A stretch of 49,515 nucleotides of DNA from Methylococcaceae bacterium (GCA_013140705.1 JABFSH010000007.1:1-49515); one strand, 5' to 3'; counted from the first letter of the stretch, positions 26,935 to 36,569 are shown. The notes: generated by a model not told the origin, from the sequence alone. A program made the numbers and translations.

Positions 26935-28380
26935 TTAGTGAGAGTGATCATGGTCATCAGACTCGTGATTTTCATGTCCCTCATTAAAATATTTCAGTGA
27001 CTTTTCCCAGGCTTGTCGGCCAACAAGACGGCCAATTTTCCGGCTGACTAAGTCGCCATCGATAAAATGGATGCCACCGTATCGTCTTGAAACTCCGGCT
27101 TCATCAGCCGCATCAGAAAAGGTAGCCCAGTAAAGGACGGTGTCATTGGCTGGCACTATGCCTGGTTCAACCCGAGAGGAGCCGGCGGGTATGGATACAC
27201 TAAAACCAAAATGATCACTCTTGGTAAATAATTTAAGGGTTTCTGCGCCGGCAGCACTAAAAATACTATGGCCTGAGTAATACTCTGGAAATGGCGGAGT
27301 AACAACGGATGCGGCTTGATAGGGTTTCCAGTCGGCACCATCAATCGATCCCTGCCAGGATTCAACTGTTTTTCCAGAAAAAAGAAAATGAATGGCGGTT
27401 ACTGGTCTGACGTAATCGTAATAACGCTTGGCATCCCAGGAGGCAATGCTGGCATCAAGGATCGCATTCGAGAGAGCGAATAACAGCTTAACGTCCTGAT
27501 CGATTGTATGATGATCTCTTTCTGAAACATAAGCCGCAAAGAGTGCCCAATGACCGGGTGGAAGTTCGGAATGGGGGCCGTCTGCCCAATATTCAGCAAT
27601 CACTTTTTTCTCGTCAGTCAGATGAGAACTGTATTCTAAAATTTGTTGTGCCTGTAACTCATAGCGCTCGGGTTCGGTGAAGTAATCAGCCGGTGGTGGC
27701 GTTATTTTGCGGAATTGTGAACCTGACTTCAACGCATATGGAACAACATTGCCCCAATGAGGTGTTATGTATTTCTGCGTATTTGTTTCCACTTGAAGCG
27801 GTTGCCAATGATTCGGATCAACAATCGAAGTCGGCGTGTTGATGGGCGTATATCCGGTATAGTCGCTATAGGCCCCCGGGTTCAGATCGCCCAGCTGATT
27901 GGAACCATCATGATGTCGATAGTCCAATACGGCCTTTGCAGCGACATTTCCGATACCAGCGGCTTTGCTGATATCGGAGGTTGTGTCGAAGGCATAACCC
28001 AGGTTTTCCATCAAGGCATTGAATTTGGGTGTCTCTGATGGAAATAAGTCAACCAGACAGGCATGTGCTGCATAGCTTATGGCTTTTTCCTTATTCTCAT
28101 TAGTTCGTTCATTCCTAGGGCGACGTAAGGTTTGTCCAAAGCGCGTACCTTTCGCTTTGGCATCATAAGCCGCCCACGCATCAAACATACAGGTATCGAC
28201 GATGGCCAGTGCCCTTGCAACTATCGGTGGTCCCGGATGGGTGTCGCGGATTGCTTGTAATGCTGCTTCATTCCATTGAATAGCAACAGTACCAGTGGCT
28301 GCATACCCCGACTGGCTGAATGCCATTAAGGTCGTGATTGACGCAGTGATTAAGTGCTTTTTGATCAATTTATTTTCCAT
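26935..28380 (-). CDS. Secreted vanadium-dependent haloperoxidase / PAP2-like protein
   Basis: A 481-residue exported protein with a signal peptide at about 1-27. It carries the vanadate/phosphate-binding signatures shared by vanadium haloperoxidases and PAP2 phosphatases: Lys318-x6-Arg325-Pro326, a second motif YSGH (368-371, Ser-Gly-His kept, usual Pro replaced by Tyr) and Ser431-Arg432 to His438. Length and the all-alpha pattern favour the haloperoxidase branch. The C-terminus has five His in 13 residues (469-481), a likely metal-binding tail. The start at 28380 is where the signal peptide begins. It is divergent from glnN. Halide use versus phosphatase activity cannot be decided here. Confidence 0.85.
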   Translation of the reverse strand: MENKLIKKHLITASITTLMAFSQSGYAATGTVAIQWNEAALQAIRDTHPGPPIVARALAIVDTCMFDAWAAYDAKAKGTRFGQTLRRPRNERTNENKEKAISYAAHACLVDLFPSETPKFNALMENLGYAFDTTSDISKAAGIGNVAAKAVLDYRHHDGSNQLGDLNPGAYSDYTGYTPINTPTSIVDPNHWQPLQVETNTQKYITPHWGNVVPYALKSGSQFRKITPPPADYFTEPERYELQAQQILEYSSHLTDEKKVIAEYWADGPHSELPPGHWALFAAYVSERDHHTIDQDVKLLFALSNAILDASIASWDAKRYYDYVRPVTAIHFLFSGKTVESWQGSIDGADWKPYQAASVVTPPFPEYYSGHSIFSAAGAETLKLFTKSDHFGFSVSIPAGSSRVEPGIVPANDTVLYWATFSDAADEAGVSRRYGGIHFIDGDLVSRKIGRLVGRQAWEKSLKYFNEGHENHESDDHDHSH

Positions 28381-28890
28381 AAAATACCTAGCAATTTGAA
28401 TTAATTGGATAATGTACAGACGTTTCCTAGAGGGATTTTGTAAGTCATCCCTTTTGTTCACACCTGGCAATAAGATAATTAAAACGGTCTGTAGACTCTG
28501 TGGAATTTTCCACAAGAATTAAATGTATAAATGGACTGGAATTTAAGAGAATTTAGTAATTTACCTTAGTAAGAAATTGACTCCGATACCCTGCAAAGCG
28601 AACGGGAGATTTATGCAGTCAAAAGGCGGGGGAATAATTTCCACGCTTTAATTCAACGATGATTTCGCCACAGGACCGATTGTTTCGCACCAAATTTGTA
28701 TGGTGGAGCTGTTTTTTGCACACAATTGCCCATCATTGTTTTTTTTGATAGTTGATACACGACTTCCAGATAGTCGCTGGTTCCCGCATCGTCCGGGCTG
28801 GCTGCAAAACCGTCATTGAATTTTTGCATTGGTTCAATTATTGCTTTGATTTAGTCGAATAACTTATCACTATCAAACAGGGTAATAAAA
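28381..28890. other. Divergent intergenic region, haloperoxidase / glnN
   Basis: No gene is seen in these 510 bases. It holds a 7-base inverted repeat TGTGGAA-TT-TTCCACA (28499-28514) upstream of the haloperoxidase, an imperfect inverted repeat GCACCA-N8-TGGTGG (28687-28706) and the sigma-54-like glnN promoter described separately. Confidence 0.45.
28829..28845 (+). promoter_or_regulatory. Sigma-54-type (-24/-12) promoter of glnN
   Basis: TTGGTTCAATTATTGCT has GG and GC in the exact 12-base register of RpoN promoters, with a perfect TTGCT at -12. The predicted transcript would begin near 28856, about 35 bases before the glnN ATG. The inverted repeat at 28687-28706 could bind an enhancer protein, but its spacing is not that of a canonical NtrC site. 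Confidence 0.6.
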
Positions 28891-31065
28891 ATGACTGGAA
28901 ATTCTTCACGCGTGCAGGCCGTTCAAAATATCATTAACCGTCCACCGATGCCTGTTAAACAGCCCGAGCCGCTGAGTAGTCTATGGGCAAGTGATGTGTT
29001 CACGCTAGGCAAAATGAAAGAAAGTCTGCCTAAAGAAGTATTTAAATCGCTGAAAAAAACCATTGAAGCCAGTGAAGAACTGGATGTGTCCATTGCAGAT
29101 GTTGTTGCGTTAGCGATGAAGGACTGGGCGTTGTCCAAGGGCGCTCTGTATTATGCCCATGTTTTTTATCCATTAACTAATGCAACGGCTGAAAAACACG
29201 ATGGTTTTATCTCAGTCCAAAGTGATGGCTCGGTGATCTCTGAATTTAGCGGCAAAGTGTTGGTGCAAGGCGAGCCGGATGGCTCGTCCTTTCCGAATGG
29301 TGGCATACGCTCGACCTTTGAAGCACGGGGTTACACAGCCTGGGATGTGACGAGTCCAGCCTTTATTATGACCACTGATAACGGCGCGACTTTATGTATT
29401 CCCACCGTGTTTGTGTCGTGGACCGGAGAGGCGCTCGATAAAAAAACACCACTGCTGCGAGCCAATGCTGCATTGAACAAGGCTGCCAAACGCGTCTTGT
29501 CGATACTTGGACATACCGATATTGCGCCAGTCAATTCCAGTTGCGGGGCTGAACAGGAATATTTTCTGGTCGATACCAATTTTGTGAGTCAGCGTCCAGA
29601 CTTATTGTTGGCTGGACGAACCTTGTTTGGTGCAGCAGCAGCCAAGGGCCAGCAATTCGATGATCACTATTTCGGCGCGATACCTGAACGCGTTCAGGTT
29701 TATATGCAGGATGTCGAAGATCAGCTTTATCGACTGGGTATACCGGCAAAGACAAGGCATAACGAAGTGGCGCCCGGGCAATTTGAAATTGCTCCTTTTT
29801 TCGAATCCGCCAACGTTGCTACGGATCACCAGCAACTGCTGATGACGGTTTTAAAAAACACCGCCAAGCGACATGGACTGGTTTGTCTGCTGCATGAAAA
29901 ACCCTTTAAAGGCATTAACGGATCGGGCAAGCATGTCAATTGGTCAGTTGGTAATGCTACGCAAGGCAACTTACTGGATCCAGGATCTACGCCGCATTCC
30001 AATTCTCAATTTCTGTTGTTCTGTGGTGCCGTTATTCGCGGTGTGCACAAATATGGTCCACTTTTGCGCGCAGCGATAGCGACCGCCAGCAATGACCACC
30101 GATTGGGGGCCAACGAGGCTCCACCTGCGATCATGTCGATTTATCTGGGTTCACAGCTTGACAATGTGTTTGAGCAGATCAGTCAGGGTAAGATTACCGG
30201 TTCTCTCAATGCCGGGGTTATGGATTTGGGGATCAATACCTTGCCAATCTTTAGCAAGGATGCCGGTGATCGAAATCGAACGTCACCATTCGCATTTACG
30301 GGTAATCGTTTTGAATTCCGTGCCGTCGGTTCCGGACAGTCGGTTGCAGGGCCTTTGGTTGCCATGAATACCATGCTGGCGGATTCCCTCAATTGGGTGG
30401 CCGATGCGCTGGAAAGCAAACTGAAAACAGGCGCCGATCTTGATACTGCCATACTTAAAACGCTGAAAGAGGTGATTGATACGCATGGCGCCGTTGTCTT
30501 TGGTGGCAATGGCTATTCTGCCGAGTGGCATAAAATGGCTGTTGAAGAACGCGGCTTAGCCAATTTAAGAACCGCCGCCGATGCGTTACCTGTGTTGAAA
30601 GAGCCGTATGTCGAAGAATTGTTCAATAAGCTCGGTGTTTTGTCTCCTGTTGAGCTTGCGAGTCGCTTTGAAATTTATGCCGAGCAATACATTCTTGCGA
30701 TTGAGGTGGAAGCCAAGCTGGTCGTCAGCATGGCAAAAACGGGCATTTATCCGGCCGCCATCAAATACTTATCCGATCTCTCCGTGACCTTGAGCAGTCT
30801 CAAAAGCAATGGTATCGATTTGAGCAACGAACGGTTGGTGCATATTACGGCTTTGGTAACGTCAATGATGGAAACGGTCAGCAAACTCAGCTCAATTATC
30901 AGCCGCCATGATTTTTCCTCACCCGAAGAACATATGCAATTTTGCGCCAAAACCATTCGCCCGCTGATGGATGAGGTTCGTTGCTTTGCCGATGCCCTGG
31001 AAGGTGAGATAGCTGATGAGTTGTGGCCTTTCCCTACTTATCAGGAAATGTTGTTTATCAAATAG
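28891..31065 (+). CDS. glnN: Glutamine synthetase type III
   Basis: A 724-residue ATP-dependent ammonia-assimilating enzyme of the large GSIII class, much longer than GSI (about 470). Family landmarks are [30 protein letters not shown] (metal-binding glutamates), [33 protein letters not shown], and [19 protein letters not shown] near the end of the catalytic core. A C-terminal helical extension follows. GSIII is dodecameric and is not controlled by adenylylation as GSI is. The sigma-54-like promoter upstream implies induction on nitrogen limitation. The pyruvate kinase gene follows 109 bases later on the same strand. Confidence 0.95.
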   Translation: MTGNSSRVQAVQNIINRPPMPVKQPEPLSSLWASDVFTLGKMKESLPKEVFKSLKKTIEASEELDVSIADVVALAMKDWALSKGALYYAHVFYPLTNATAEKHDGFISVQSDGSVISEFSGKVLVQGEPDGSSFPNGGIRSTFEARGYTAWDVTSPAFIMTTDNGATLCIPTVFVSWTGEALDKKTPLLRANAALNKAAKRVLSILGHTDIAPVNSSCGAEQEYFLVDTNFVSQRPDLLLAGRTLFGAAAAKGQQFDDHYFGAIPERVQVYMQDVEDQLYRLGIPAKTRHNEVAPGQFEIAPFFESANVATDHQQLLMTVLKNTAKRHGLVCLLHEKPFKGINGSGKHVNWSVGNATQGNLLDPGSTPHSNSQFLLFCGAVIRGVHKYGPLLRAAIATASNDHRLGANEAPPAIMSIYLGSQLDNVFEQISQGKITGSLNAGVMDLGINTLPIFSKDAGDRNRTSPFAFTGNRFEFRAVGSGQSVAGPLVAMNTMLADSLNWVADALESKLKTGADLDTAILKTLKEVIDTHGAVVFGGNGYSAEWHKMAVEERGLANLRTAADALPVLKEPYVEELFNKLGVLSPVELASRFEIYAEQYILAIEVEAKLVVSMAKTGIYPAAIKYLSDLSVTLSSLKSNGIDLSNERLVHITALVTSMMETVSKLSSIISRHDFSSPEEHMQFCAKTIRPLMDEVRCFADALEGEIADELWPFPTYQEMLFIK

Positions 31066-31174
31066 TCGGTCTATACCTGACAGTCAGCGATCGGCATGAC
31101 AACAAACACCAGACTGCGTCAGGCTGTGGGCATGCCGTTGCTGAATCTTTCAGCTTACACAATTTTCCTATACG

Positions 31175-32668
31175 GTGTCTTATATGCAGCCTAACAAGAA
31201 TACATCCTTGTCGACGTCCAACGTGGTGATGGACAATAAAACATTGGCCATGAAATATCGTCAGACCAAAATCATATTTACCATTGGGCCTTCAACCTCA
31301 ATTGACGATGTTCTGAAAGAATTGATCAACGAACGTGTCGATATTTGTCGCATCAATATGGCACATGCGACCCATGAGTGGACGCGTGGCATCATCCAGC
31401 AGATCAAGCGCGTATGTGGAGAAATTGGCCGTGAGATCGGCATCATGATGGATATCAAGGGGCCAGAAATACGGACGGGCGACATTGGACAGCCGATTTA
31501 TCTGGAGCAGGGTCAGTTCTTTGATTTTCTGATGATGGCGCCAACTGGAGATGCCAGCCTGGAAGGTATTCAATGCGTCAATGTCAATTACCCCAATCTC
31601 ATCAATGATGTCTCTGTCGGGGACACTGTTCTCGTCGATAGTGGCTTGATACGCATGCAGGTGATGGCAACACTGGAAGGTAGAATTCGTTGTCAGGTTG
31701 TCATTCCTGGCCAATTGGGCAACCGCCGCCATATCAATTTACCCGGTGTGCGGGTGGGATTACCGTCATTAACTGAAAAAGACCAGGGTGATCTTGCAGT
31801 TGGTCTGGACGAGGGCATCGACTTTATTGCGCTGTCGTTCGTTCGGGATGCGGATGCATTGCACTCATTGCGAACAGTGTTAACCGAAAAGGGTTCAAAA
31901 GCTCGGATCATCGCCAAAATCGAAGACCAGCAGGCGATCAGCAATATCGAGGAAATCATCGATGCCAGTGACGGCATCATGGTCGCCAGAGGTGATTTGG
32001 GGATTGAATGTCCGTATGAAGAATTACCGATAATCCAGCATCAGGTCATCAAGTCTTGTATCAAGAAAAGTCGCCCGGTCATTGTGGCTACACACATGCT
32101 GGAGTCCATGATTTCAGCACCTGTACCCACGCGTGCGGAGGTGTCCGATATCGCAAACGCCGTTCTGGAAAAAGCGGATGCCATCATGTTGTCGGGAGAA
32201 ACGACGACTGGCAAGTATCCAGTCGAGTGTGTGAAGGTATTTAACAGAATAGCGCGCCGTATCGAAAGTTTGCACAACGACGAACCGACTAAAGAGCTTC
32301 ATCTCCCGACGCCTAAAGGCAAAATGTTGCGCTCAGCCGTTTATCTGGCAAACGATATTCCCGACTCCGGTATCGTGGTCTTTTCCCGAAGCGGATACCT
32401 GGTGCGTATGCTCTCTTCATTGCGCCCGAGGGTACCTATTTATGCCTTTACAGATATACCTGAATTATTCAGAAATTTGTTGATTCTGTGGGGGGTCGAG
32501 CCTTTTCAGATGGCATTTTCAGAAGATCCTGAAGACACCATCAAGAATGCTTTCGATTATTTAAAACGACAAAAATGGGTAAAAGATGGTCAGACGCTGA
32601 TTGTTATCAGTAATGCGCTCGCAAAGGACAGAATCATCGATACGCTGCAAATTCGTAAAGTCGAGTAG
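31175..32668 (+). CDS. Pyruvate kinase with atypical potassium-site residues
   Basis: A 497-residue enzyme converting PEP and ADP to pyruvate and ATP in the cytoplasm. The barrel and lid motifs are clear: DIKGPEIRTG, FIALSFVRDADAL, IIAKIEDQQAI (catalytic Lys), VARGDLGIE and MLESMISAPVPTRAEVSDIANA. The usual RxNFSHG reads RINMAHA, so the serine whose side chain helps bind K+ is alanine, and the usual ATQMLESM reads ATHMLESM. The start is uncertain: GTG at 31175 or ATG at 31184. It follows glnN and may be co-transcribed with it. A C-terminal domain is present, so the protein is full length. Confidence 0.92.
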   Translation: MSYMQPNKNTSLSTSNVVMDNKTLAMKYRQTKIIFTIGPSTSIDDVLKELINERVDICRINMAHATHEWTRGIIQQIKRVCGEIGREIGIMMDIKGPEIRTGDIGQPIYLEQGQFFDFLMMAPTGDASLEGIQCVNVNYPNLINDVSVGDTVLVDSGLIRMQVMATLEGRIRCQVVIPGQLGNRRHINLPGVRVGLPSLTEKDQGDLAVGLDEGIDFIALSFVRDADALHSLRTVLTEKGSKARIIAKIEDQQAISNIEEIIDASDGIMVARGDLGIECPYEELPIIQHQVIKSCIKKSRPVIVATHMLESMISAPVPTRAEVSDIANAVLEKADAIMLSGETTTGKYPVECVKVFNRIARRIESLHNDEPTKELHLPTPKGKMLRSAVYLANDIPDSGIVVFSRSGYLVRMLSSLRPRVPIYAFTDIPELFRNLLILWGVEPFQMAFSEDPEDTIKNAFDYLKRQKWVKDGQTLIVISNALAKDRIIDTLQIRKVE

Positions 32669-32836
32669 ACGTCGAGACATTTGGCATGGTTTGAAACCTG
32701 CCCCTGTCTTTGGTTAGATCGGTGGAGCGCAAATCGTAAGCTGACGGTTGTGTTTGGAAAAGCATGCAATGGCCTCATGATGCCTTGCTAAGCAAGTCAG
32801 TTTTTAGGGCGACTTGCGTAATTGCCGTCTCTGAGG

Positions 32837-32918
32837 CAAAAAAAAGCGCCCTATCTGGTCGAGTAGGGCGCTAAGGGTACCAAACCCAGGAGAGAGCAAC
32901 ATGAAACGGGAATGTACA
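32837..32918 (-). ncRNA. Candidate sigma-54-dependent small RNA of about 80 nt
   Basis: On the minus strand a promoter-like motif is followed, after about 12 bases, by an open CU-rich stretch (GCUCUCUCCU), a short GGGU/ACCC hairpin and a strong terminator: a perfect 9-base stem (AGCGCCCTA / TAGGGCGCT) followed by a run of eight Ts. The whole would be about 80 nt and codes for nothing. The CU-rich loop is complementary to Shine-Dalgarno sequences, as in many trans-acting sRNAs. I do not recognise it as a known family. Ends are estimates. Confidence 0.5.
32845..32872 (-). terminator. Strong rho-independent terminator
   Basis: The stem AGCGCCCTA / TAGGGCGCT is perfect over 9 base pairs with a 10-base loop. 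A T-tract follows on the minus strand only. There is no T-run on the plus strand, so it does not serve the pyruvate kinase transcript well. No minus-strand protein gene lies to the right within 3 kb except the IS remnant. Confidence 0.75.
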
Positions 32919-32927
32919 CTTAATGTT

Positions 32928-32946
32928 AAGCATTTATAATGCCAAT
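32928..32946 (-). promoter_or_regulatory. Sigma-54-type (-24/-12) promoter for the candidate sRNA
   Basis: The minus strand reads TTGGCATTATAAATGCT. GG and GC are in the correct 12-base register, and TTGGCA matches the -24 element exactly; TGCT matches most of the -12 element. A TATAAA inside it could alternatively be a sigma-70 -10 box, but I found no -35 at a normal distance. Confidence 0.5.
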
Positions 32947-33247
32947 ATTTATTTTCATTAGATATCAATTACATACTTGTTTTTTTTATTTGCGGTGTTC
33001 AGTTTTCGCACCTTGATGATGCGCTATTTCAGATTAACGTCTCGACTTAGTGCATTTTTCTGTCAATGACTCATTTGTCCTGCTGAAACTCTGCAGACAA
33101 TACCAAGACAAGTCAGCGTATTAAAAAGTATGGAGGGAAAATTCTTGAAGCAATCTTGCGATAAAAAAATTGTTTGTTGATATTTAAGCCAGCATAAAGC
33201 ATCAATTTTTATTAAATGACTATTAACTATTTACAGGATGTATTCTA

Positions 33248-33331
33248 ACCGGCCATCAAAACACGGCGTGAATACATCCGTGTAGCCCCTTGACGACAGC
33301 ATCCTTGCTGTCGACAGTTTTGAAAACCGGT
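33248..33331. repeat. REP-like imperfect hairpin element
   Basis: An 84-base element with paired ends (ACCGG...CAAAAC / GTTTTG...CCGGT, with four mismatches between) and an inner perfect stem GACAGCA / TGCTGTC around a TCCT loop. This nested structure is that of dispersed intergenic REP/MITE-like repeats. Only one copy is in this window, so its repetitive nature is inferred. Confidence 0.45.
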
Positions 33332-33561
33332 CAGGAAAGAACACTCAAATTATAGTAGCCTGCAATTTGTTTATAGCCATTTTTTATTAAAACAGGCTGG
33401 CGCCTTTGTTTATCTGAATTATTGATATTGGTATCAAATAATATCGTTTTATTTTGTTTTTAAGCCTGCGTAAGCTGATTCTGTGTCAACTTAGTACAGA
33501 TTTGCTTGGCGAATCTATTGATTGATTCTTTCACCTCTGAAATTAAATCCTTTAGGAGACA

Positions 33562-34375
33562 ATGATGCGGCAATGGTTTGGGATGCCGAGAAAAAGGGCT
33601 TTTGGGACCAGGAAAAGAACTGATCGAACCCACCAGTGGTAACACGGGTATTGCGTTGGCTTTCGTGGCTGCCGGAAAAGGAATTCCGCTGACTTTAACC
33701 ATGCCTGAGAGCATGAGCCTGGAGCGCAGAAAACTTTTAATCGCTTATGGCGCAAACCTGGTGTTGACTGAGAGTGCGCGAGGCATGAGTGGTGCGGTGG
33801 CCAAAGCGGAAGAAATTGCGGCATCCGATCCAGATCGTTATGTGCTGTTGCAACAATTTAAGAATCCCGCCAATCCCGCAATTCATGAGCAAACTACAGG
33901 GCCTGAAATATGGGAGGACACGGAAGGTGAAATCGATATTTTCATTTCCGGTGTGGGTACAGGAGGAACAATTACCGGTGTAACTCGCTATATCAAGGAA
34001 ACAAAAGGTAAACAGATTACTTCGGTGGCGGTCGAGCCGGAATCGAGTCCGATATTATCTCAGACACGTGCGGGAGCAGTCATTAAACCGGCTCCGCACA
34101 AAATACAAGGTATAGACGCCGGTTTCGTACCTCAAGTCCTGGATTTGTCACTGGTTGATGAGATTGAAAAAGTCAGCAATGAAGAGGCTATTGATTATGC
34201 AATTCGATTGGCAAGAGAAGAGGGAATACTCTCAGGAATATCATGTGGTGCTGCAGTGGCAGTGGCGGTGCGTTATGCCAAACTTGCCCAAAATAAAGAT
34301 AAAACGATTGTTGTGGTGTTGCCGGATTCGGGTGAACGATATTTGAGTACTAGTTTATTTGAAGGTTTTTTTTGA
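33562..34375 (+). pseudogene. cysK: Cysteine synthase A remnant (5'-deleted and frameshifted)
   Basis: From 33578 the frame encodes a good CysK (O-acetylserine sulfhydrylase) from [16 protein letters not shown] to the C-terminal [12 protein letters not shown]. The first 60 or so residues, including the strand with the PLP-binding lysine (SVKxR), are missing. Just upstream, GAT GCG GCA ATG in another frame encodes [12 protein letters not shown], the normal CysK sequence before this point. One G appears lost from a G-run at 33596-33598. A ribosome binding site and ATG (33554-33564) survive, apparently joined to the remnant by a deletion. Without the lysine it cannot catalyse the PLP reaction. 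Confidence 0.82.
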
Positions 34376-34577
34376 TGACAATGGGCAGTTAAAGTAAGGA
34401 TTGAGATATGATCAAGGTTGCTGCACCCGTTCGATAGAAGTGAATATGAACCGATGGACAATTTTGATTACTGATGCAAATACTTTACGATAGACTCTTT
34501 TTTTGGATTTGGCGGCCGGTCAAATTGATCGCTTCCAGATTTTTCCTTTCTGTAAAATAAACCATAGTTGAAAATCG

Positions 34578-35759
34578 ATGACACAACAATTACCTCTATT
34601 CAAAATCAAAACCTACAATGCCTTGTCACGCAGTGGGCTGGATAAGTTTCCGCTGGAACAATATGAAATCGGATCGGATATTCAGCATCCCGATGCCATT
34701 TTGCTACGCTCTCAAGATTTACATGACGTCTCCATCCCTGAAACAGTAAAGGCTGTTGGAAGAGCTGGTACAGGCGTTAACAATATTCCTGTCTCCGAGT
34801 ATTCAAAGCGTGGAATTCCTGTATTTAATGCGCCGGGAGCCAATGCCAATGCTGTCACCGAACTGGTGATCGCAGGTTTGTTATTGGCTGCACGTAATAT
34901 TCCCGATGCCTGGCTTTTTACTAAAAATCTGCAAGGTGAAGGTGAGGCTCTGGAAACGCAAGTGGAGCAAGGAAAGAAGCGCTATTCCGGCTTTGAGTTG
35001 GCGGGCAAAACTTTGGGTGTCGTAGGCTTAGGTGCGATCGGCGTAAAAGTAACTAACGCTGCCGCAGCTCTCGGATTGAAGGTGATAGGGTTCGATCCTC
35101 AAATTTCAGTAGAAAGTGCCTGGAAGCTTTCGTCTGATGCTATCCCGGCAAACAGTTTGGACGAGCTCCTGTTACATTCAGATTTTGTCAGCGTACATGT
35201 GCCACTGAATGATCACACACGAAAATTGATCAATGAATCACGCATAGAACGAATGAAGCCTAATGCGACGCTATTAAATTTCTCGCGCGCCGCAATTGTT
35301 GATGAGACAGCCCTACTGACCGCTTTGGAATCCTCGGGACTTCATGCCTATGTTTCTGATTTTCCATCAAGGGCCTTGTTGAATAATCCGCGTACGATTG
35401 TGTTGCCTCACTTAGGTGCATCAACAGCAGAGGCAGAGGATAACTGCGCTTCCATGGTTTCCTCCCAGGTACGTGATTTTCTGGAGAATGGGAACATTGT
35501 CCGTTCGGTTAATTTTCCAGATGTCAATTTGCCGCGCACCGAGGGCGCCAGACTTGCCATAGCCAACGCAAATGTGCCAAGTATTATCAGCCAGATCACT
35601 GCCTTGCTGGCCGAAAACAAAATCAATATCGTTGATATGTTGAACAAGTCTCGCGGTGATTATGCATACTCGCTGATAGATGTTAATGGAGATGTTCCGA
35701 TTCAAATAGTCGATGGCTTAAGTGCTATTCAGGGTGTTCTGTCGGTTCGGGTTATCTAA
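34578..35759 (+). CDS. serA: D-3-phosphoglycerate dehydrogenase
   Basis: A 393-residue NAD-dependent enzyme making 3-phosphohydroxypyruvate, the first step of serine synthesis. It has GRAGTGVNNI, the Rossmann motif VVGLGAIGVKV (about residues 149-159), NFSRAAIVDE and the catalytic histidine in LPHLGASTAEAE. A C-terminal ACT domain spans about 320-393. It is slightly shorter than E. coli SerA (410). It stands 202 bases after the cysK remnant; serine is the precursor used by cysteine synthase, so the two may once have formed one unit. Confidence 0.94.
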   Translation: MTQQLPLFKIKTYNALSRSGLDKFPLEQYEIGSDIQHPDAILLRSQDLHDVSIPETVKAVGRAGTGVNNIPVSEYSKRGIPVFNAPGANANAVTELVIAGLLLAARNIPDAWLFTKNLQGEGEALETQVEQGKKRYSGFELAGKTLGVVGLGAIGVKVTNAAAALGLKVIGFDPQISVESAWKLSSDAIPANSLDELLLHSDFVSVHVPLNDHTRKLINESRIERMKPNATLLNFSRAAIVDETALLTALESSGLHAYVSDFPSRALLNNPRTIVLPHLGASTAEAEDNCASMVSSQVRDFLENGNIVRSVNFPDVNLPRTEGARLAIANANVPSIISQITALLAENKINIVDMLNKSRGDYAYSLIDVNGDVPIQIVDGLSAIQGVLSVRVI

Positions 35760-36569
35760 GGATAACTTTATGGAGACTCAGACTTAGAAAATACAGATTG
35801 GGGTTTTGCATCGTCCCAAATTTTGTTTCGATATGCAGTGTCACTTTTCATCTACCTGGCGCTGCATAATCCACCCCTTCAATTTATTTCCTTCCTAGAT
35901 CTACTTTGCCATACCCCATGAATTGCCGAACGCGTTAGAGCACGAAGCGAACCCTGTTTACAGAAATGTGTTCTGCTATACACGGGGTCTGGTTCCGCAT
36001 TCCACTTGTGCCCTAGACGGCATGACGGAACGACGGGTTTTGGATGGGTGGAAATTCATTGCTAATCAGGATTAAATTTCAACGGTTTTGGTGGCTTATT
36101 CAATATTTGGAAGAAAGAACTTCTACCAGAGCATCATCAATTCTGATGATTGTTAAGTTCATGAAATGGTGAAGGCTTCGGCTACAAAATCAGTTTTACG
36201 GATATCAAAATCTAATAATATCGTTTTCTATCATTTTACGGATCCCCTATCATATCTATAAAGCCTGCGTCAGGTTAATTTGATCTAACTGGCTTTATGC
36301 AGGCCTAAACAGAACGTTGTGTAATGCCTGGAACTTACGCAATCTAACAGTAGATCGACTGATTTTTACAAATAGCCGTTCTGCCCGCCAGAGCAACCAA
36401 GTGTGTCTTTGCCTCACTATTTTCAAGTTCAGCACTCACGGGTTAATCGGTTTCTGTGTGTTCTCTAGGGTTTGTAATGAGGCTTAACAAACACTAAACG
36501 GCTTTGTATAGGAATGATAAACACGAACATTTAAATACTAGAAAATTATTATGGATACACTTTTAGATC
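35760..36569. other. Long region with no recognised gene
   Basis: About 810 bases without a supported gene. A short segment at 36205-36275 (AATAATATCGTTTT, then AAGCCTGCGT) resembles 33435-33476. It also contains the inverted pair ATAAAGCC / GGCTTTAT (about 36258-36298). Otherwise I see nothing. Confidence 0.4.

Larger units (their letters stand above)
32669..33561. other. Gene-poor region between pyruvate kinase and the cysK remnant
   Basis: No normal protein gene is seen. It contains the candidate small RNA and its promoter (32837-32946, minus), a REP-like hairpin (33248-33331) and an AT-rich stretch with a sequence that recurs near 36205. A 12-codon frame (32901-32939) with AGGAGAGA before its ATG is on the opposite strand to the candidate RNA. 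Confidence 0.5.

Noticed and set aside
28687-28706. NtrC-binding site upstream of glnN
   Set aside because: GCACCA and TGGTGG are inverted, but the 8-base spacer differs from the canonical NtrC site, so it is recorded only as an inverted repeat.
32901-32939. 12-codon plus-strand frame with a strong ribosome binding site
   Set aside because: The AGGAGAGA and ATG look good, but the same bases form the CU-rich loop of the minus-strand RNA candidate, and the frame is too short to judge.
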